Positions 44,353-53,354 of a stretch of 64,000 bases of DNA are shown here, piece after piece. A model generated the notes under the pieces. The model was not told the origin of the DNA. It saw only the letters and a list, made by a program, of their open reading frames with translations, and made no database searches. Both the position numbers and the translations under genes were made by a program. Each line of letters opens with the position of its first letter. Position 1 is the stretch's first letter. The stretch is from Pseudotabrizicola alkalilacus (lineage in GTDB: Bacteria; Pseudomonadota; Alphaproteobacteria; Rhodobacterales; Rhodobacteraceae), in the NCBI RefSeq assembly GCF_003443995.1, contig NZ_QWEY01000016.1, forward strand, positions 1-64,000, given 5' to 3'.

Positions 44353-45459
44353 TCAGTCTTCGCCCAGCTTCACGCCATATTCGGCACCAAGCATGGTCCC
44401 TACCTGAGTGCGCAGCTCTGGCGAGATGGTGGTGCCCTTTTCAAACAGCGCCTGCGCCAGCGCGCCGGTCACCTGTTCATAGCTGCCCAGAACCGCCTCG
44501 GCATTGGCCAGGTAATCCGGATCAGTCTTCATGTCCTCAAAGGCCTTCTGATAGGCGGCCACGATCTCATCGGGTGTGCCTTTGGGCAGGAACGCCATCT
44601 TTTGTGCCGGGAACCCGGCGGTAAAAAATGCGAAATAGGCGTCATACTCTGGCCCCGACGGCACATTTCCGGTAAGGGTTTGATAAGCCTCAACAAAGGA
44701 TGGCAAGTCTGGGAAGGTTGGGTCGCGGACGACTTCGCCTGCCTCATTCAGCACACCCCAGCTGAACAGCGGCACGGCTTGTCCGGCCTCAACCAACGGC
44801 TGCACATTCTTGATGTAAGCGGATGAGGTCTGGTAATCGATGTTCACTTCGCCCCGCTCAAACGACAAACGGCCATCGCCACGGCCTTTGAAGCCAAAGA
44901 CGTGCTGAACGTCAAAGCCCATCAGGCGGAAGCCGAGCAGCGGGACAAGATCAAGCGATGTTGCACCCTGACTGGCATAAACCAGCTCTTTGTCCTTCAG
45001 CATCGCGATGTCGTCGGGGCCGGTCAGGCCCAGAGACGGAGTGGTGTAGACCACGCCGCCGGTCGGGCCGGCCATCGCGATCTTCCAGTCTTTGTATTCA
45101 TAGCGCACGCGCGGATCACCCAGAAGATAGGGGAACTGCGTCGAACCCGAAGTGCCCAGCAGCATCAGCCCGTCGGGCTTTGCGCGGGCGGCAAACAGGT
45201 TCGTGCCCTTGGTCGAGCCGCCGCCGGGCTCGTTCACCACAACAACGACCGGGTTGCCCGGCAGGTACTTCGACAAAAGCGGCGCGTTGAAACGCGCCCA
45301 TGTGTCGGACCCGCCGCCAGCCGAGAACGGAATAATCCATTCAATCGTCTTGCCAGAAAGATTCACCTCTGCCGTCGCCGGTCCCGCCAGACCGAGCGCC
45401 ATAGCACCCGCCGCAAGACCAAGCATCACGCGCCTGGCGATGTTGACTCTATTTTCCAT
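44353..45459 (-). CDS. tctC: Tripartite tricarboxylate transporter binding protein (TctC family)
   Basis: A 368-residue periplasmic protein with a signal peptide (residues 1-30, cleavage after GPATA) and the family opening TIEWIIPFSAGGGSDTWARF at about residues 39-58. It is somewhat longer than typical TctC/Bug proteins (about 320). First gene of the Tct operon, with GGGAGG seven bases before the ATG, divergent from the TctDE pair. Confidence 0.9.
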   Translation of the reverse strand: MENRVNIARRVMLGLAAGAMALGLAGPATAEVNLSGKTIEWIIPFSAGGGSDTWARFNAPLLSKYLPGNPVVVVVNEPGGGSTKGTNLFAARAKPDGLMLLGTSGSTQFPYLLGDPRVRYEYKDWKIAMAGPTGGVVYTTPSLGLTGPDDIAMLKDKELVYASQGATSLDLVPLLGFRLMGFDVQHVFGFKGRGDGRLSFERGEVNIDYQTSSAYIKNVQPLVEAGQAVPLFSWGVLNEAGEVVRDPTFPDLPSFVEAYQTLTGNVPSGPEYDAYFAFFTAGFPAQKMAFLPKGTPDEIVAAYQKAFEDMKTDPDYLANAEAVLGSYEQVTGALAQALFEKGTTISPELRTQVGTMLGAEYGVKLGED

Positions 45460-45479
45460 GTCGTCCTCCCGTTTTCATA

Positions 45480-45491
45480 ATAGTATACCAT
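45480..45491. promoter_or_regulatory. GTATAC-centred site between tctC and tctD
   Basis: ATAGTATACCAT fits the pattern ATnGTATACnAT seen for FCD-type GntR regulators. It lies 21 bases upstream of tctC and in the 154-base gap shared with the response-regulator gene. It could bring the transporter under the GntR regulator at 38345, besides control by TctD. Confidence 0.5.
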
Positions 45492-45613
45492 GCCGCGTTT
45501 CCATGCGGTCCGGTATTTTGCCGTTCTTGATTTCTCCTCCCAAGAACGGCTTGATGGGACCATTAAGAGTGGTTCCTGTCGGCAACCTGTCCTGTGTTCA
45601 AAAAAGGCACTTC

Positions 45614-46279
45614 ATGCGTGTGATCCTGGTCGAAGACCACCTTAGCCTCGCAAAGGGCATCGAGAACGCTCTCAAGGATCAAGGTCATGCTGTTGATCAT
45701 CTTGATGATGGACTGGATGCCGACAATTTCTTGTGCCGCCATTCTGCGGATGTGGCCATCATTGATATCAACCTTCCGCGCCTGAGCGGGATCGAGATCA
45801 TCCGCCGACTTCGGGCTCGGGGCGACACCATTCCGGTTCTTGTACTGACTGCTCAGGGAAAAACCTCGGAACGGGTTACGGGGCTTGATGCCGGGGCTGA
45901 CGACTATCTGGTGAAACCGTTCGATATGGCGGAACTTGTCGCACGGCTGCGCGCACTCTTCCGACGACGCCCCCAGGTCGCCCCGCTGCATGAGACCGTC
46001 GGACAACTGCTCTATGACCGCGAGCAGCGCATCGTTCTGCATGCCGGGCGCAACCTTGATTTGCCGCGGCGTGAACTGGCGCTTTTCGAGCTGCTTCTGG
46101 AAAACCGGGGCCGGCTGATCGAAAAGGACCGGATTGCGGATTCGCTGTATGGGACGGGAACTTCGGTCGAGGCAAATGCCATCGAGCTGCTGATATCACG
46201 CCTGCGCCGCAAAATCGACGGATCCGGCGTCACGATCCGGACTGCGCGCGGTCTGGGTTACATGCTGGACGAATCCTGA
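45614..46279 (+). CDS. tctD: OmpR-type response regulator (TctD-like)
   Basis: A 221-residue response regulator. The receiver domain begins MRVILVEDH; the phospho-acceptor is Asp51 in AIIDINLP, with LTAQGK and Lys101 in YLVKPFD. A winged-helix DNA-binding domain follows (RRELALFELLLENRGRLIEK, RTARGLGYML). AAGG lies upstream of the ATG at 45614. It is divergent from tctC and probably activates the transporter operon when the tricarboxylate is present. Confidence 0.9.
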   Translation: MRVILVEDHLSLAKGIENALKDQGHAVDHLDDGLDADNFLCRHSADVAIIDINLPRLSGIEIIRRLRARGDTIPVLVLTAQGKTSERVTGLDAGADDYLVKPFDMAELVARLRALFRRRPQVAPLHETVGQLLYDREQRIVLHAGRNLDLPRRELALFELLLENRGRLIEKDRIADSLYGTGTSVEANAIELLISRLRRKIDGSGVTIRTARGLGYMLDES

Positions 46280-47646
46280 TGCTGCGGCGGCTTTCGCTGC
46301 GGGGGCGGTTGTTCCTGCTTCTGATCCTGCCTCTTGTCATCGTCGCAGCGGCGGCTTCTTTTGCGCGCTATCAGGCTGCGAACCAGCTGTCTCAGGAATT
46401 GTATGACAACACACTGCTGGTGGTTGCCCTGACGATTTCACGCGATGTGGTCATTTCAGAAGGCGATATGCTGACCGAACAACTGCTGGATGATCTGACA
46501 GCCGTGTTGGGCGATCCGGTCTATTATCGCATCACAGGACCAGGTGGAAGATTCGTGACCGGTTACTCCGACCCCCCTGATCTGCCACAGGACGCGCTGA
46601 TCGAAGGCGGAAGACCCGTCTTTTTCGACAGCGTTTCGCTTGGGCGTCCGGTCCGGACGGTGGTGTTGCGGGAATTTATCAGCGAGCCGCAGTTTGGCGG
46701 CTGGGTGACCGTCGAAGTCTGGCAAACCATCAGCCAGCGCCATGCGCTGTCGCGCGAGCTGGTGACGCAAGCTGTCATGCTCCTTGGCTCGATCCTGCTG
46801 ACGGCAGCTCTGATCCTCTGGTTCGGCATTCAACTGGGTCTGAAGCCGCTATTGGATCTGCGTGAGGCCATTGGTCAGCGCAGCGCCGACGACTTGCGTC
46901 CGATCCGCCGCTGGGTGCCACCGGAACTGCGCCCTCTGGTCAGCACGACAAATGTTCTGTTTGACCGGCTGTCGAAAGCCTTCGCGCTGCGGGACAGCTT
47001 CATCTCGGATGCTGCACATCAGATGCGAAATCCTGTGGCCGCAATTCAAAGTCAGGCCGAGGCCGCGATCAGCGCTCCGACCGAGATGGAACTGCGCGCC
47101 CGTGTCATCGCTCTGACCGAAAGCGCAAGAGCCACAAGCCGTCTGACATCGCAATTGCTTTCGCTGGAGCGTGTGCGCGGTCGCAGTCTCAAGGTGCTGA
47201 TGCAACCAGTTGATCTGGTGGCTCTGGTCAGAAACCGGGTGCGCCCTTTTGCGGAAGTACAATTGCGGCGCGATGTTGATGTCGCGTTTTCTGTTATCGG
47301 GCATCCCCGACCTGTCGACTGCGACCCCGTTCTTGTCGAAGAGATGGTGGCAAATCTGCTCGACAACGCGGCAAAATATGCGCTTCAGCCGGGCGGCCAT
47401 CTGGATGTGTCTGTTGAATTCGAACCTCAATCGGTAACTATCCGGTTTGCCGATGACGGTCCGGGCGTTCCTCCGGAGTTGAGAGAGCGGATATTTGACC
47501 GCTTCTTCCGCCTTGATGAAGACCAGTCGCGCGGGTGCGGCCTTGGTCTTGCGATTGTCAGCGATGTGGCGCGTGCGCATGACGGGAATGCGCAATGCTA
47601 CTCTGACGAACGTGGCCTGGTGTTCGAAGTGCGGTTTGAACGCTAG
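46279..47646 (+). CDS. tctE: Sensor histidine kinase (TctE-like)
   Basis: A 455-residue kinase with two membrane helices (about 9-27 and 168-190) around a periplasmic sensor of roughly 140 residues. It has a HAMP-like linker, the H-box SDAAHQMRNPVAAI (His247), the N-box NLLDNAAKYA and the G-box GCGLGLAI. The TctE extracellular domain senses tricarboxylates in known systems. Its ATG shares one base with the tctD stop, so the two are translated together. Confidence 0.9.
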   Translation: MLRRLSLRGRLFLLLILPLVIVAAAASFARYQAANQLSQELYDNTLLVVALTISRDVVISEGDMLTEQLLDDLTAVLGDPVYYRITGPGGRFVTGYSDPPDLPQDALIEGGRPVFFDSVSLGRPVRTVVLREFISEPQFGGWVTVEVWQTISQRHALSRELVTQAVMLLGSILLTAALILWFGIQLGLKPLLDLREAIGQRSADDLRPIRRWVPPELRPLVSTTNVLFDRLSKAFALRDSFISDAAHQMRNPVAAIQSQAEAAISAPTEMELRARVIALTESARATSRLTSQLLSLERVRGRSLKVLMQPVDLVALVRNRVRPFAEVQLRRDVDVAFSVIGHPRPVDCDPVLVEEMVANLLDNAAKYALQPGGHLDVSVEFEPQSVTIRFADDGPGVPPELRERIFDRFFRLDEDQSRGCGLGLAIVSDVARAHDGNAQCYSDERGLVFEVRFER

Positions 47647-48055
47647 ACCATGTTGCAAATTGCGTCTGCGACCGATCATGACCGCCCCATAAAATTCAAT
47701 CCATGGGTAGGCCGCAATAATCCCGCCTGAACGCGGTTTTCACATCGAAGCGCTTAACTACCTCGCCCACACAAGTTGCGGGTCGCTCACCGCGATGGCC
47801 GTTTATTCTGTGCATCCGGTTGGCTGCTGGTTGCGGATTGGGCGCTTAAGGTCATCGGGCAGTTTCGCCGCCTGATCCGTTTTCGATTTCGGCAGCGTCG
47901 ATGGTGCCAAAGCCACCCCAACGGCTGGACCAAAGGGTCACCACAGTGTTGCTGCGTTCACTCAAGTACAGTCCATAAAGGAATAAATACATCTAATTAA
48001 TTCCTTTGACTACCTTAACTCTTTCACCGAATTTACGCAAAGAACTCGCGGAGGG
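47647..48055. other. Spacer with the promoter of the second hydrolase/peptide operon
   Basis: No convincing gene is present; a 74-codon open frame at 47776-48000 has no recognisable features. The last 90 bases turn AT-rich and hold an inverted repeat at 47977-48007, ahead of a GGAGGG ribosome-binding site for the first hydrolase. Confidence 0.5.
47977..48007. promoter_or_regulatory. Inverted repeat AAAGGAAT / ATTCCTTT upstream of hydrolase operon
   Basis: Two perfect 8-base arms, AAAGGAAT at 47977-47984 and ATTCCTTT at 48000-48007, are separated by 15 AT-rich bases, about 50 bases before the first hydrolase gene. Arm spacing is about two helical turns, suitable for a dimeric regulator such as the LysR encoded at 56494. 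Confidence 0.5.
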
Positions 48056-48949
48056 ATGATGGAGAACCAATTTATCGGTGTCGGAGAGATCCGGACCCGC
48101 TATCTGGAGGCGGGAAGCGGCGGCGTGCCGGTGGTTTTCGTGCATGGCGGCACCATCGGGGATGCGAGCTCGGCCTCAAGCGCTGATGATTTTTTACCGC
48201 TCGTCCAAGCCTGTTCAGCGACCCGGCGCGCGATCTCCGTCGATCGGCTGGGCCACGGTTATACCGACAACCCGTCCAAAGATGATCTCGAAGGCTGGAC
48301 CATGGACGGGTCGGTCAAACATTTCATCCGCTTTCTCGAAGTGATGAACGCTGGCCCCTATCATCTCGTGGGTCAGTCGCGCGGTGGCTATGTCGTGACC
48401 AGAACCACCCTTGAGCGTCCCGATCTGGTGGCTTCTCTGACCATCGGCGACAGCAATACCGTGGCCCCCGGTGGCGCGCGCAACGAGGGCATTCATCTGC
48501 GCAATCCCCATCCCCCTGGCACGATCGAGGCGATGGAGTTCACGACCAAGCTTTACTATTTTTCACCCGAAGCGCTGTCGCGTGACCTGGCGCAGAAAAA
48601 GCTCGACATTCTGGCAACGCCCAAGATCCGTGCCGCAATCGCGCGTATGGGGCCCGGCGGGTATCGGGTAAAGCATTATCTGCCCGGTCTCGTGAAGGCG
48701 CGGGAGGAGCTGTTCATGCGTCTCAAGCACGAACCGCTGAAGCGACGGGTACAGATCATCTGGGCCTTCAACGATCCCACGGCGCCGATCGAGATGGGAT
48801 ACAATCTCTTCGCGCTCATCGCCCGTCACCAGCCACGCGTCTCCATGCATGTCGTGAACCAGTCGGGCCATTCGGCCTATCGCGAGCGGTTCGAGCCTTT
48901 CATGCGGGTGCTTGGCAATCATCTTGAGGCTGTCGACGATGGCAATTGA
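48056..48949 (+). CDS. Alpha/beta hydrolase with serine nucleophile
   Basis: A 297-residue alpha/beta hydrolase. The oxyanion segment is VFVHGGTIGD (27-36), the nucleophile elbow VGQSRGGYV (Ser108), and the C-terminal catalytic His is in NQSGHSAYRE. No signal peptide, so cytoplasmic. First gene of the operon that continues with a second hydrolase, a peptide-type ABC transporter and an M20 amidohydrolase. Two adjacent ATGs (48056, 48059) follow GGAGGG. The likely substrate class is an ester or amide; the compound is unknown. Confidence 0.85.
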   Translation: MMENQFIGVGEIRTRYLEAGSGGVPVVFVHGGTIGDASSASSADDFLPLVQACSATRRAISVDRLGHGYTDNPSKDDLEGWTMDGSVKHFIRFLEVMNAGPYHLVGQSRGGYVVTRTTLERPDLVASLTIGDSNTVAPGGARNEGIHLRNPHPPGTIEAMEFTTKLYYFSPEALSRDLAQKKLDILATPKIRAAIARMGPGGYRVKHYLPGLVKAREELFMRLKHEPLKRRVQIIWAFNDPTAPIEMGYNLFALIARHQPRVSMHVVNQSGHSAYRERFEPFMRVLGNHLEAVDDGN

Positions 48950-49880
48950 ACCGATGCACTCTACCGCGCAAACCATGCTGCTGGACGGGATCGAAACCCG
49001 GTATTACAGCGCCGGCACCGGCGAAACCGTTGTCCTGCTCCACAATGGCCATGCCGGTACGTCGAGCGAGGTGGCCTCATCGCTGATGTGGCACAGCGTT
49101 TTTGGCAGCTTCGCCGCACAGTTCCACGTTGTCGCGCTGGACCGGCTCGGCCAGGGTCGCACGGCCAATCCCGCCGGACCCGAACTTTATGGGCATGATG
49201 CCAGTGCTGCCCATACGCTGGCCTTTCTCAAAGCGCTCGGCGGCGGGCCATTCCATCTTGTCGGCCATGACGAGGGGGCCTTTATCGCTGCGCAACTGGC
49301 CTTCGACCATCCCGATCTCATTGCCAGTGTCACGCTGGTTGCGGCAAACACGCTGACACCCGGCTCGGACCGGCGCAGCATTGTGCTCTCTGATCCGGTC
49401 TTGCCGATGCTATCGCCGGCAAGTCTGCGCTGGCACTACGAAAAGACGAGTTGTTCACATCTTGCGGTCTCCGATGTCTGGATGGACGAAGCGACGGCGG
49501 TCGCCAGTCTGGAAAAGACCCATGACGCTGTGCGCGTCATGGCTGATGAGGACCGCTATCTGAGTCAGCAGGTTGGCCAGTGGAATATGCGTCGCGCCGC
49601 GATGCACCGGCGTATCCACGCCGAGGGACTGCCATGCCCCACGCTCATTGTCTGGGGGTTCGATGATCCCATCGCGCCGTTTGAAAACGCCCGCTATCTG
49701 ATGGAACTGCTGGCGGTGCGCCAACGCGACACTGAGTTGCGGATATTCAACGCCGCGGGCCATTTCCCCCATTGGGAGCAACCGGCAGCCTTCAGCCGCG
49801 CCGTGACAAGCTTTGTGGCGCAGGCCAACGCTCTGGCCGCGGCGACACAGGCGCGTCGTTCCGCCAAACAGGCGGGGTAG
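48939..49880 (+). CDS. Alpha/beta hydrolase with aspartate nucleophile
   Basis: A 313-residue protein related along its length to the preceding gene (compare VALDRLGQGRTANP with SVDRLGHGYTDNP), but its nucleophile elbow is VGHDEGAF with Asp111 in place of Ser. Asp nucleophiles in this fold are typical of epoxide hydrolases and haloalkane dehalogenases. The catalytic His is in NAAGHFPHWEQ. The start at 48939 overlaps the upstream gene by 11 bases and has GAGG upstream; an ATG at 48954 is possible. Confidence 0.85.
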   Translation: MAIEPMHSTAQTMLLDGIETRYYSAGTGETVVLLHNGHAGTSSEVASSLMWHSVFGSFAAQFHVVALDRLGQGRTANPAGPELYGHDASAAHTLAFLKALGGGPFHLVGHDEGAFIAAQLAFDHPDLIASVTLVAANTLTPGSDRRSIVLSDPVLPMLSPASLRWHYEKTSCSHLAVSDVWMDEATAVASLEKTHDAVRVMADEDRYLSQQVGQWNMRRAAMHRRIHAEGLPCPTLIVWGFDDPIAPFENARYLMELLAVRQRDTELRIFNAAGHFPHWEQPAAFSRAVTSFVAQANALAAATQARRSAKQAG

Positions 49881-49884
49881 GCCA

Positions 49885-50829
49885 ATGCTGCGTTTTGCTT
49901 TTGGCCGCATCCTGTCGGCGATTCCCACGCTGCTGATCGTTAGCGTCACCGTCTTTTTCCTGATCCGGCTGGTGCCCGGCGATCCCGCAGCGTTGCTTAT
50001 GGGGGACCATGGCGACGCGGCTGCACTCGCCGAGCTGCGCGAACGGCTCGGCCTCGACCAGTCTGTTCTGACTCAGTTCCGCATCTGGTTCTTCAACCTG
50101 CTCTCGGGTGATTTCGGCACCTCGATCTGGATTGGCGATCCGGTGCTGCCGCTGATCCTCCAACGCTTTATGGTCAGCGTGCAGGTGGTCATTCCGGCCG
50201 TGATCTTTGCGACGCTGGTTGCCGTTCCTGCCGGCATTCTTGCAGCAGCGCGGCAGAACAGCGCGGTCGATGTCAGTCTGATTTCGATCGCGACGCTGCT
50301 GCTGTCCGTTCCGACCTTCTGGCTGGGTCTGTTGCTGCTGCTGGTCTTCGGCCTGCATCTCGGCTGGTTGCCGGTGGTCGGTTACGTCTCGATGCGCACG
50401 GATTTCGTGGGCGGCCTGCTCTATCTGGTCCTACCCGTCGTCACGCTCTTCCTGCACGAAATCGGCACTATCATTCGCATGTCGCGCGCCTCCACGCTGG
50501 AAGTGCTGGGACTCGATTACATCACCCATGCACGGGCCAAAGGCCTTTCCGAGGGCATGATCCTCTGGCGGCACACGTTCAAGAACGCTTTCGGACCGAC
50601 GCTTACCTTGCTGGGGTTGATCCTCGGCAATCTGCTCAGCGGCATCGCGGTGATCGAGACCGTCTTCACCATTCCTGGCCTCGGACGGCTGATGGTCGAT
50701 GCGATCTATGCCCGCGACTATCCGGTGATCCAGGGCTGCATGCTGTTCATCGCCTTTATCTATGTTCTCGTGAACCTCTGCATCGACCTGCTCTATTCCT
50801 TCTTCGACCCCAAGGTGGTGACCCAATGA
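49885..50829 (+). CDS. Peptide-type ABC transporter permease (DppB type), second system
   Basis: A 314-residue inner-membrane protein starting MLRFAFGRILSAIPTLLIV, with RLVPGDPAALLMGDHGD near 30 and the permease loop LDYITHARAKGLSEGMILW near 205. It starts four bases after the second hydrolase stop, showing co-transcription. Confidence 0.93.
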   Translation: MLRFAFGRILSAIPTLLIVSVTVFFLIRLVPGDPAALLMGDHGDAAALAELRERLGLDQSVLTQFRIWFFNLLSGDFGTSIWIGDPVLPLILQRFMVSVQVVIPAVIFATLVAVPAGILAAARQNSAVDVSLISIATLLLSVPTFWLGLLLLLVFGLHLGWLPVVGYVSMRTDFVGGLLYLVLPVVTLFLHEIGTIIRMSRASTLEVLGLDYITHARAKGLSEGMILWRHTFKNAFGPTLTLLGLILGNLLSGIAVIETVFTIPGLGRLMVDAIYARDYPVIQGCMLFIAFIYVLVNLCIDLLYSFFDPKVVTQ

Positions 50830-51644
50830 GGCGCTTTGCCCCTAATGCGCTGATCGGCGGGCTGCTGATTGGTCTGCTGTTCCTCATGGCGATTGTTCAG
50901 ACGTTCTGGATGCCGCACGATCCCATGAAGCTGAACTTCGCCTCGCGCTTGCAACCACCGTCGGCCGAATTCCTGCTTGGCACCGACGAGTTCGGCCGCG
51001 ACATCGTCAGCCGCCTGATGATGGGCGCCGCCACCAGCGTGTCTATCTCGCTGATGACGGTTGGCCTCGCCGTGGTGCTTGGCACAACGATCGGTCTGAT
51101 CAGCGGCTACAACCGCGGCTTGATTGATCGTGTCATCATGATCTTTAACGATGCGCTTCTGGCCTTTCCGGGCATGCTTCTGGCCCTCGGATTGCTCAGT
51201 GTCTTTGGTGCCAATCAATACGGGATTATCGTCGCACTGGGCCTTGCCTACACGCCATCGGTCGCACGTGTGGTCCGTGGCGCTGTGATGTCACTGCGCG
51301 AACGGGAGTTCATCCGCGCCTCCCGCACTATGAACAACAGCGAGCTTTACACCATGCTGCGCCATGTGCTGCCCAACTGTCTGGCACCGCTTATCGTTCT
51401 GGGAACCTCTATGTTCGGCTGGACGCTGCTTTCGGAAAGCGCGCTGTCCTTCCTGGGCCTCGGTGTTCCGCCGCCAGCCCCGACCTGGGGCAACATGCTC
51501 GCAGCCGGGCGTCCCTTTATAGAACAGGCCGCCTGGCTCGCGATCTTCCCGGGGCTTTGCATTTCACTAACACTCCTTGGGATCAACCTTCTCGGCGACG
51601 CCTTGCGCGACCGGCTCGATCCCCAGATGCGGGGAGCCGTCTGA
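50826..51644 (+). CDS. Peptide-type ABC transporter permease (DppC type), second system
   Basis: A 272-residue inner-membrane protein with FLLGTDEFGRDIVSRLMMGA near 50 and the DppC loop REFIRASRTMNNSELYTMLR near 160. The start overlaps the DppB stop as ATGA. Confidence 0.93.
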   Translation: MRRFAPNALIGGLLIGLLFLMAIVQTFWMPHDPMKLNFASRLQPPSAEFLLGTDEFGRDIVSRLMMGAATSVSISLMTVGLAVVLGTTIGLISGYNRGLIDRVIMIFNDALLAFPGMLLALGLLSVFGANQYGIIVALGLAYTPSVARVVRGAVMSLREREFIRASRTMNNSELYTMLRHVLPNCLAPLIVLGTSMFGWTLLSESALSFLGLGVPPPAPTWGNMLAAGRPFIEQAAWLAIFPGLCISLTLLGINLLGDALRDRLDPQMRGAV

Positions 51645-53275
51645 TGTCTCTTCTGGAAATCCGCAATCTGACGCTTGAGATCGCGCGCACCGATCTGGCG
51701 ATTGTCAAAAACGTTTCTCTTTCGGTCGAACCGGGCGAGATCGTCGCCATCGTCGGCGAATCCGGCTCAGGCAAAACGCAGGTGGCGCGCGCCGTCATGG
51801 CCTTGAACCACCGCGCCATCCGCCGCCGCGCGGGACAGAGCCTTTTTCGCGGGCAGGATATTTTTGCCCTGCCTGACCGCGAAAAGCGCGCCATCCGCGG
51901 CAGCCAGATCGGCATGGTCTTTCAGGAGCCCATGACCAGTCTCAACCCCTCCCTGACCATCGGGCGGCAATTGCTGGAAGGGCTGGAGCTGCACCGCAAG
52001 CTGACCCAGCAGGAACGCCTCGCCAAGGTGGCCGAGATGTTGCGACGGGTCGGAATTCAGGATGTCGACCATGCCATGCGCGCCTATCCGCACGAATTTT
52101 CGGGCGGCATGCGGCAGCGCATCATGCTCGCCTCTGTCATGCTGCTGGAGCCGGCGCTGCTTATTGCAGACGAGCCGACAACAGCACTGGATGCGGTGAT
52201 CCAGCGTGACGTGATGGAGCTGATGGTCGAACTGACGCGCAGCGCCAATACCGCTGTCCTGCTCATCAGCCACGATCTTCCGATGGTCGCCCGCTACGCC
52301 GACCGTATCCTTGTCATGAGATCTGGCGAGATTGTGGAAGAGGGCGCAGCCAGCGATATTCTGGCGCGTCCACAGCATGAATACACCCGCAAACTGCTGG
52401 CAGCCCTTTCCTGGCGCGGCCCGGCGCGGGCGGTCGACATGCAGCAGACACCGGTGATCGCGGTCGAAGGCCTTGTGGTCGACTATGGCGGGCAGCAGCG
52501 GCTCTTCAGCCGCAGCCAATCCAAACGCGCGCTCAAGGGCATAGACATCTCCGTCCAGCCCAACGAAATCGTCGCAGTGGTCGGCGGTTCCGGCTCGGGA
52601 AAGACAACGCTTGGCAATGTCATTGCCGGGCTCGTCCCGGCAACATCCGGCCGATTGCTCTATGACGGCAAGCCTGTCTTGCCCGGCGCCTCCGGCTATG
52701 CCGATTGGCGGGCCAACAGCCAGATGGTGTTTCAAGACCCTTATTCCTCGCTTGATCCGCGCATGAAGATCGAAGCGCTGGTGGGAGAGGCGCTGCGGCA
52801 TGAAAAGCGGATCAACCGGCAGCAGAAGCGCGAGCGTGTCGCCGCCATGCTGACCGAAGTGGGGCTGGGCGAACAGTTCCTCGACCGTTTTCCCCATGAG
52901 CTTTCCGGAGGTCAGAGGCAACGCGTTGCCATCGCCCGTGCCTTGATCTGCAACCCACGGTTTCTGATCGCCGATGAGCCGGTTTCCGCGCTCGACGTCA
53001 CAGTGCGGGCTCAGGTTCTGGACCTCTTCGCGGCATTGCAAAAGCGGTACGGATTTTCCTGCCTGTTCATCAGCCATGATCTCGGCGTGGTCGAGCAGGT
53101 CGCAGACCGCGTGATCGTCATGCAGCACGGTGAAATCGTCGAACAGGGCAGTCGGGACGACGTGTTTGACAGGCCCCAGCATGCCTACACGCGCAAATTG
53201 CTGTCCGCGATCCCTGCCTTGGCCCCCACAGCGGGCGGCGGCATCGAAATGCGTTGGCGTCAGGCCGCAGGATGA
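51644..53275 (+). CDS. Peptide-type ABC transporter ATPase, DppD-DppF fusion
   Basis: A 543-residue protein with two complete ATPase domains in one chain. The first has Walker A GESGSGKTQ, signature [15 protein letters not shown] and Walker [13 protein letters not shown]. The second has Walker A GGSGSGKTT, signature LSGGQRQRVAIARAL and Walker B FLIADEPVSALD. The first permease-peptide system in this window uses two separate genes instead, so the two transporters are not recent copies. The start ATG at 51644 shares one base with the DppC stop. Confidence 0.92.
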   Translation: MSLLEIRNLTLEIARTDLAIVKNVSLSVEPGEIVAIVGESGSGKTQVARAVMALNHRAIRRRAGQSLFRGQDIFALPDREKRAIRGSQIGMVFQEPMTSLNPSLTIGRQLLEGLELHRKLTQQERLAKVAEMLRRVGIQDVDHAMRAYPHEFSGGMRQRIMLASVMLLEPALLIADEPTTALDAVIQRDVMELMVELTRSANTAVLLISHDLPMVARYADRILVMRSGEIVEEGAASDILARPQHEYTRKLLAALSWRGPARAVDMQQTPVIAVEGLVVDYGGQQRLFSRSQSKRALKGIDISVQPNEIVAVVGGSGSGKTTLGNVIAGLVPATSGRLLYDGKPVLPGASGYADWRANSQMVFQDPYSSLDPRMKIEALVGEALRHEKRINRQQKRERVAAMLTEVGLGEQFLDRFPHELSGGQRQRVAIARALICNPRFLIADEPVSALDVTVRAQVLDLFAALQKRYGFSCLFISHDLGVVEQVADRVIVMQHGEIVEQGSRDDVFDRPQHAYTRKLLSAIPALAPTAGGGIEMRWRQAAG

Positions 53276-53354
53276 CACGCCGCAAAAGCACTCCGGCCAG
53301 GTTCGATTTGGCCGACCGAAATCAGCAGAGGGCAGGGCGCCCAGGAGGAATGGA

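Noticed and set aside
47776-48000. A 74-codon open frame in the gap after tctE
   Set aside because: No ribosome-binding site, no recognisable domain, and it runs into the inverted repeat and promoter-like sequence.
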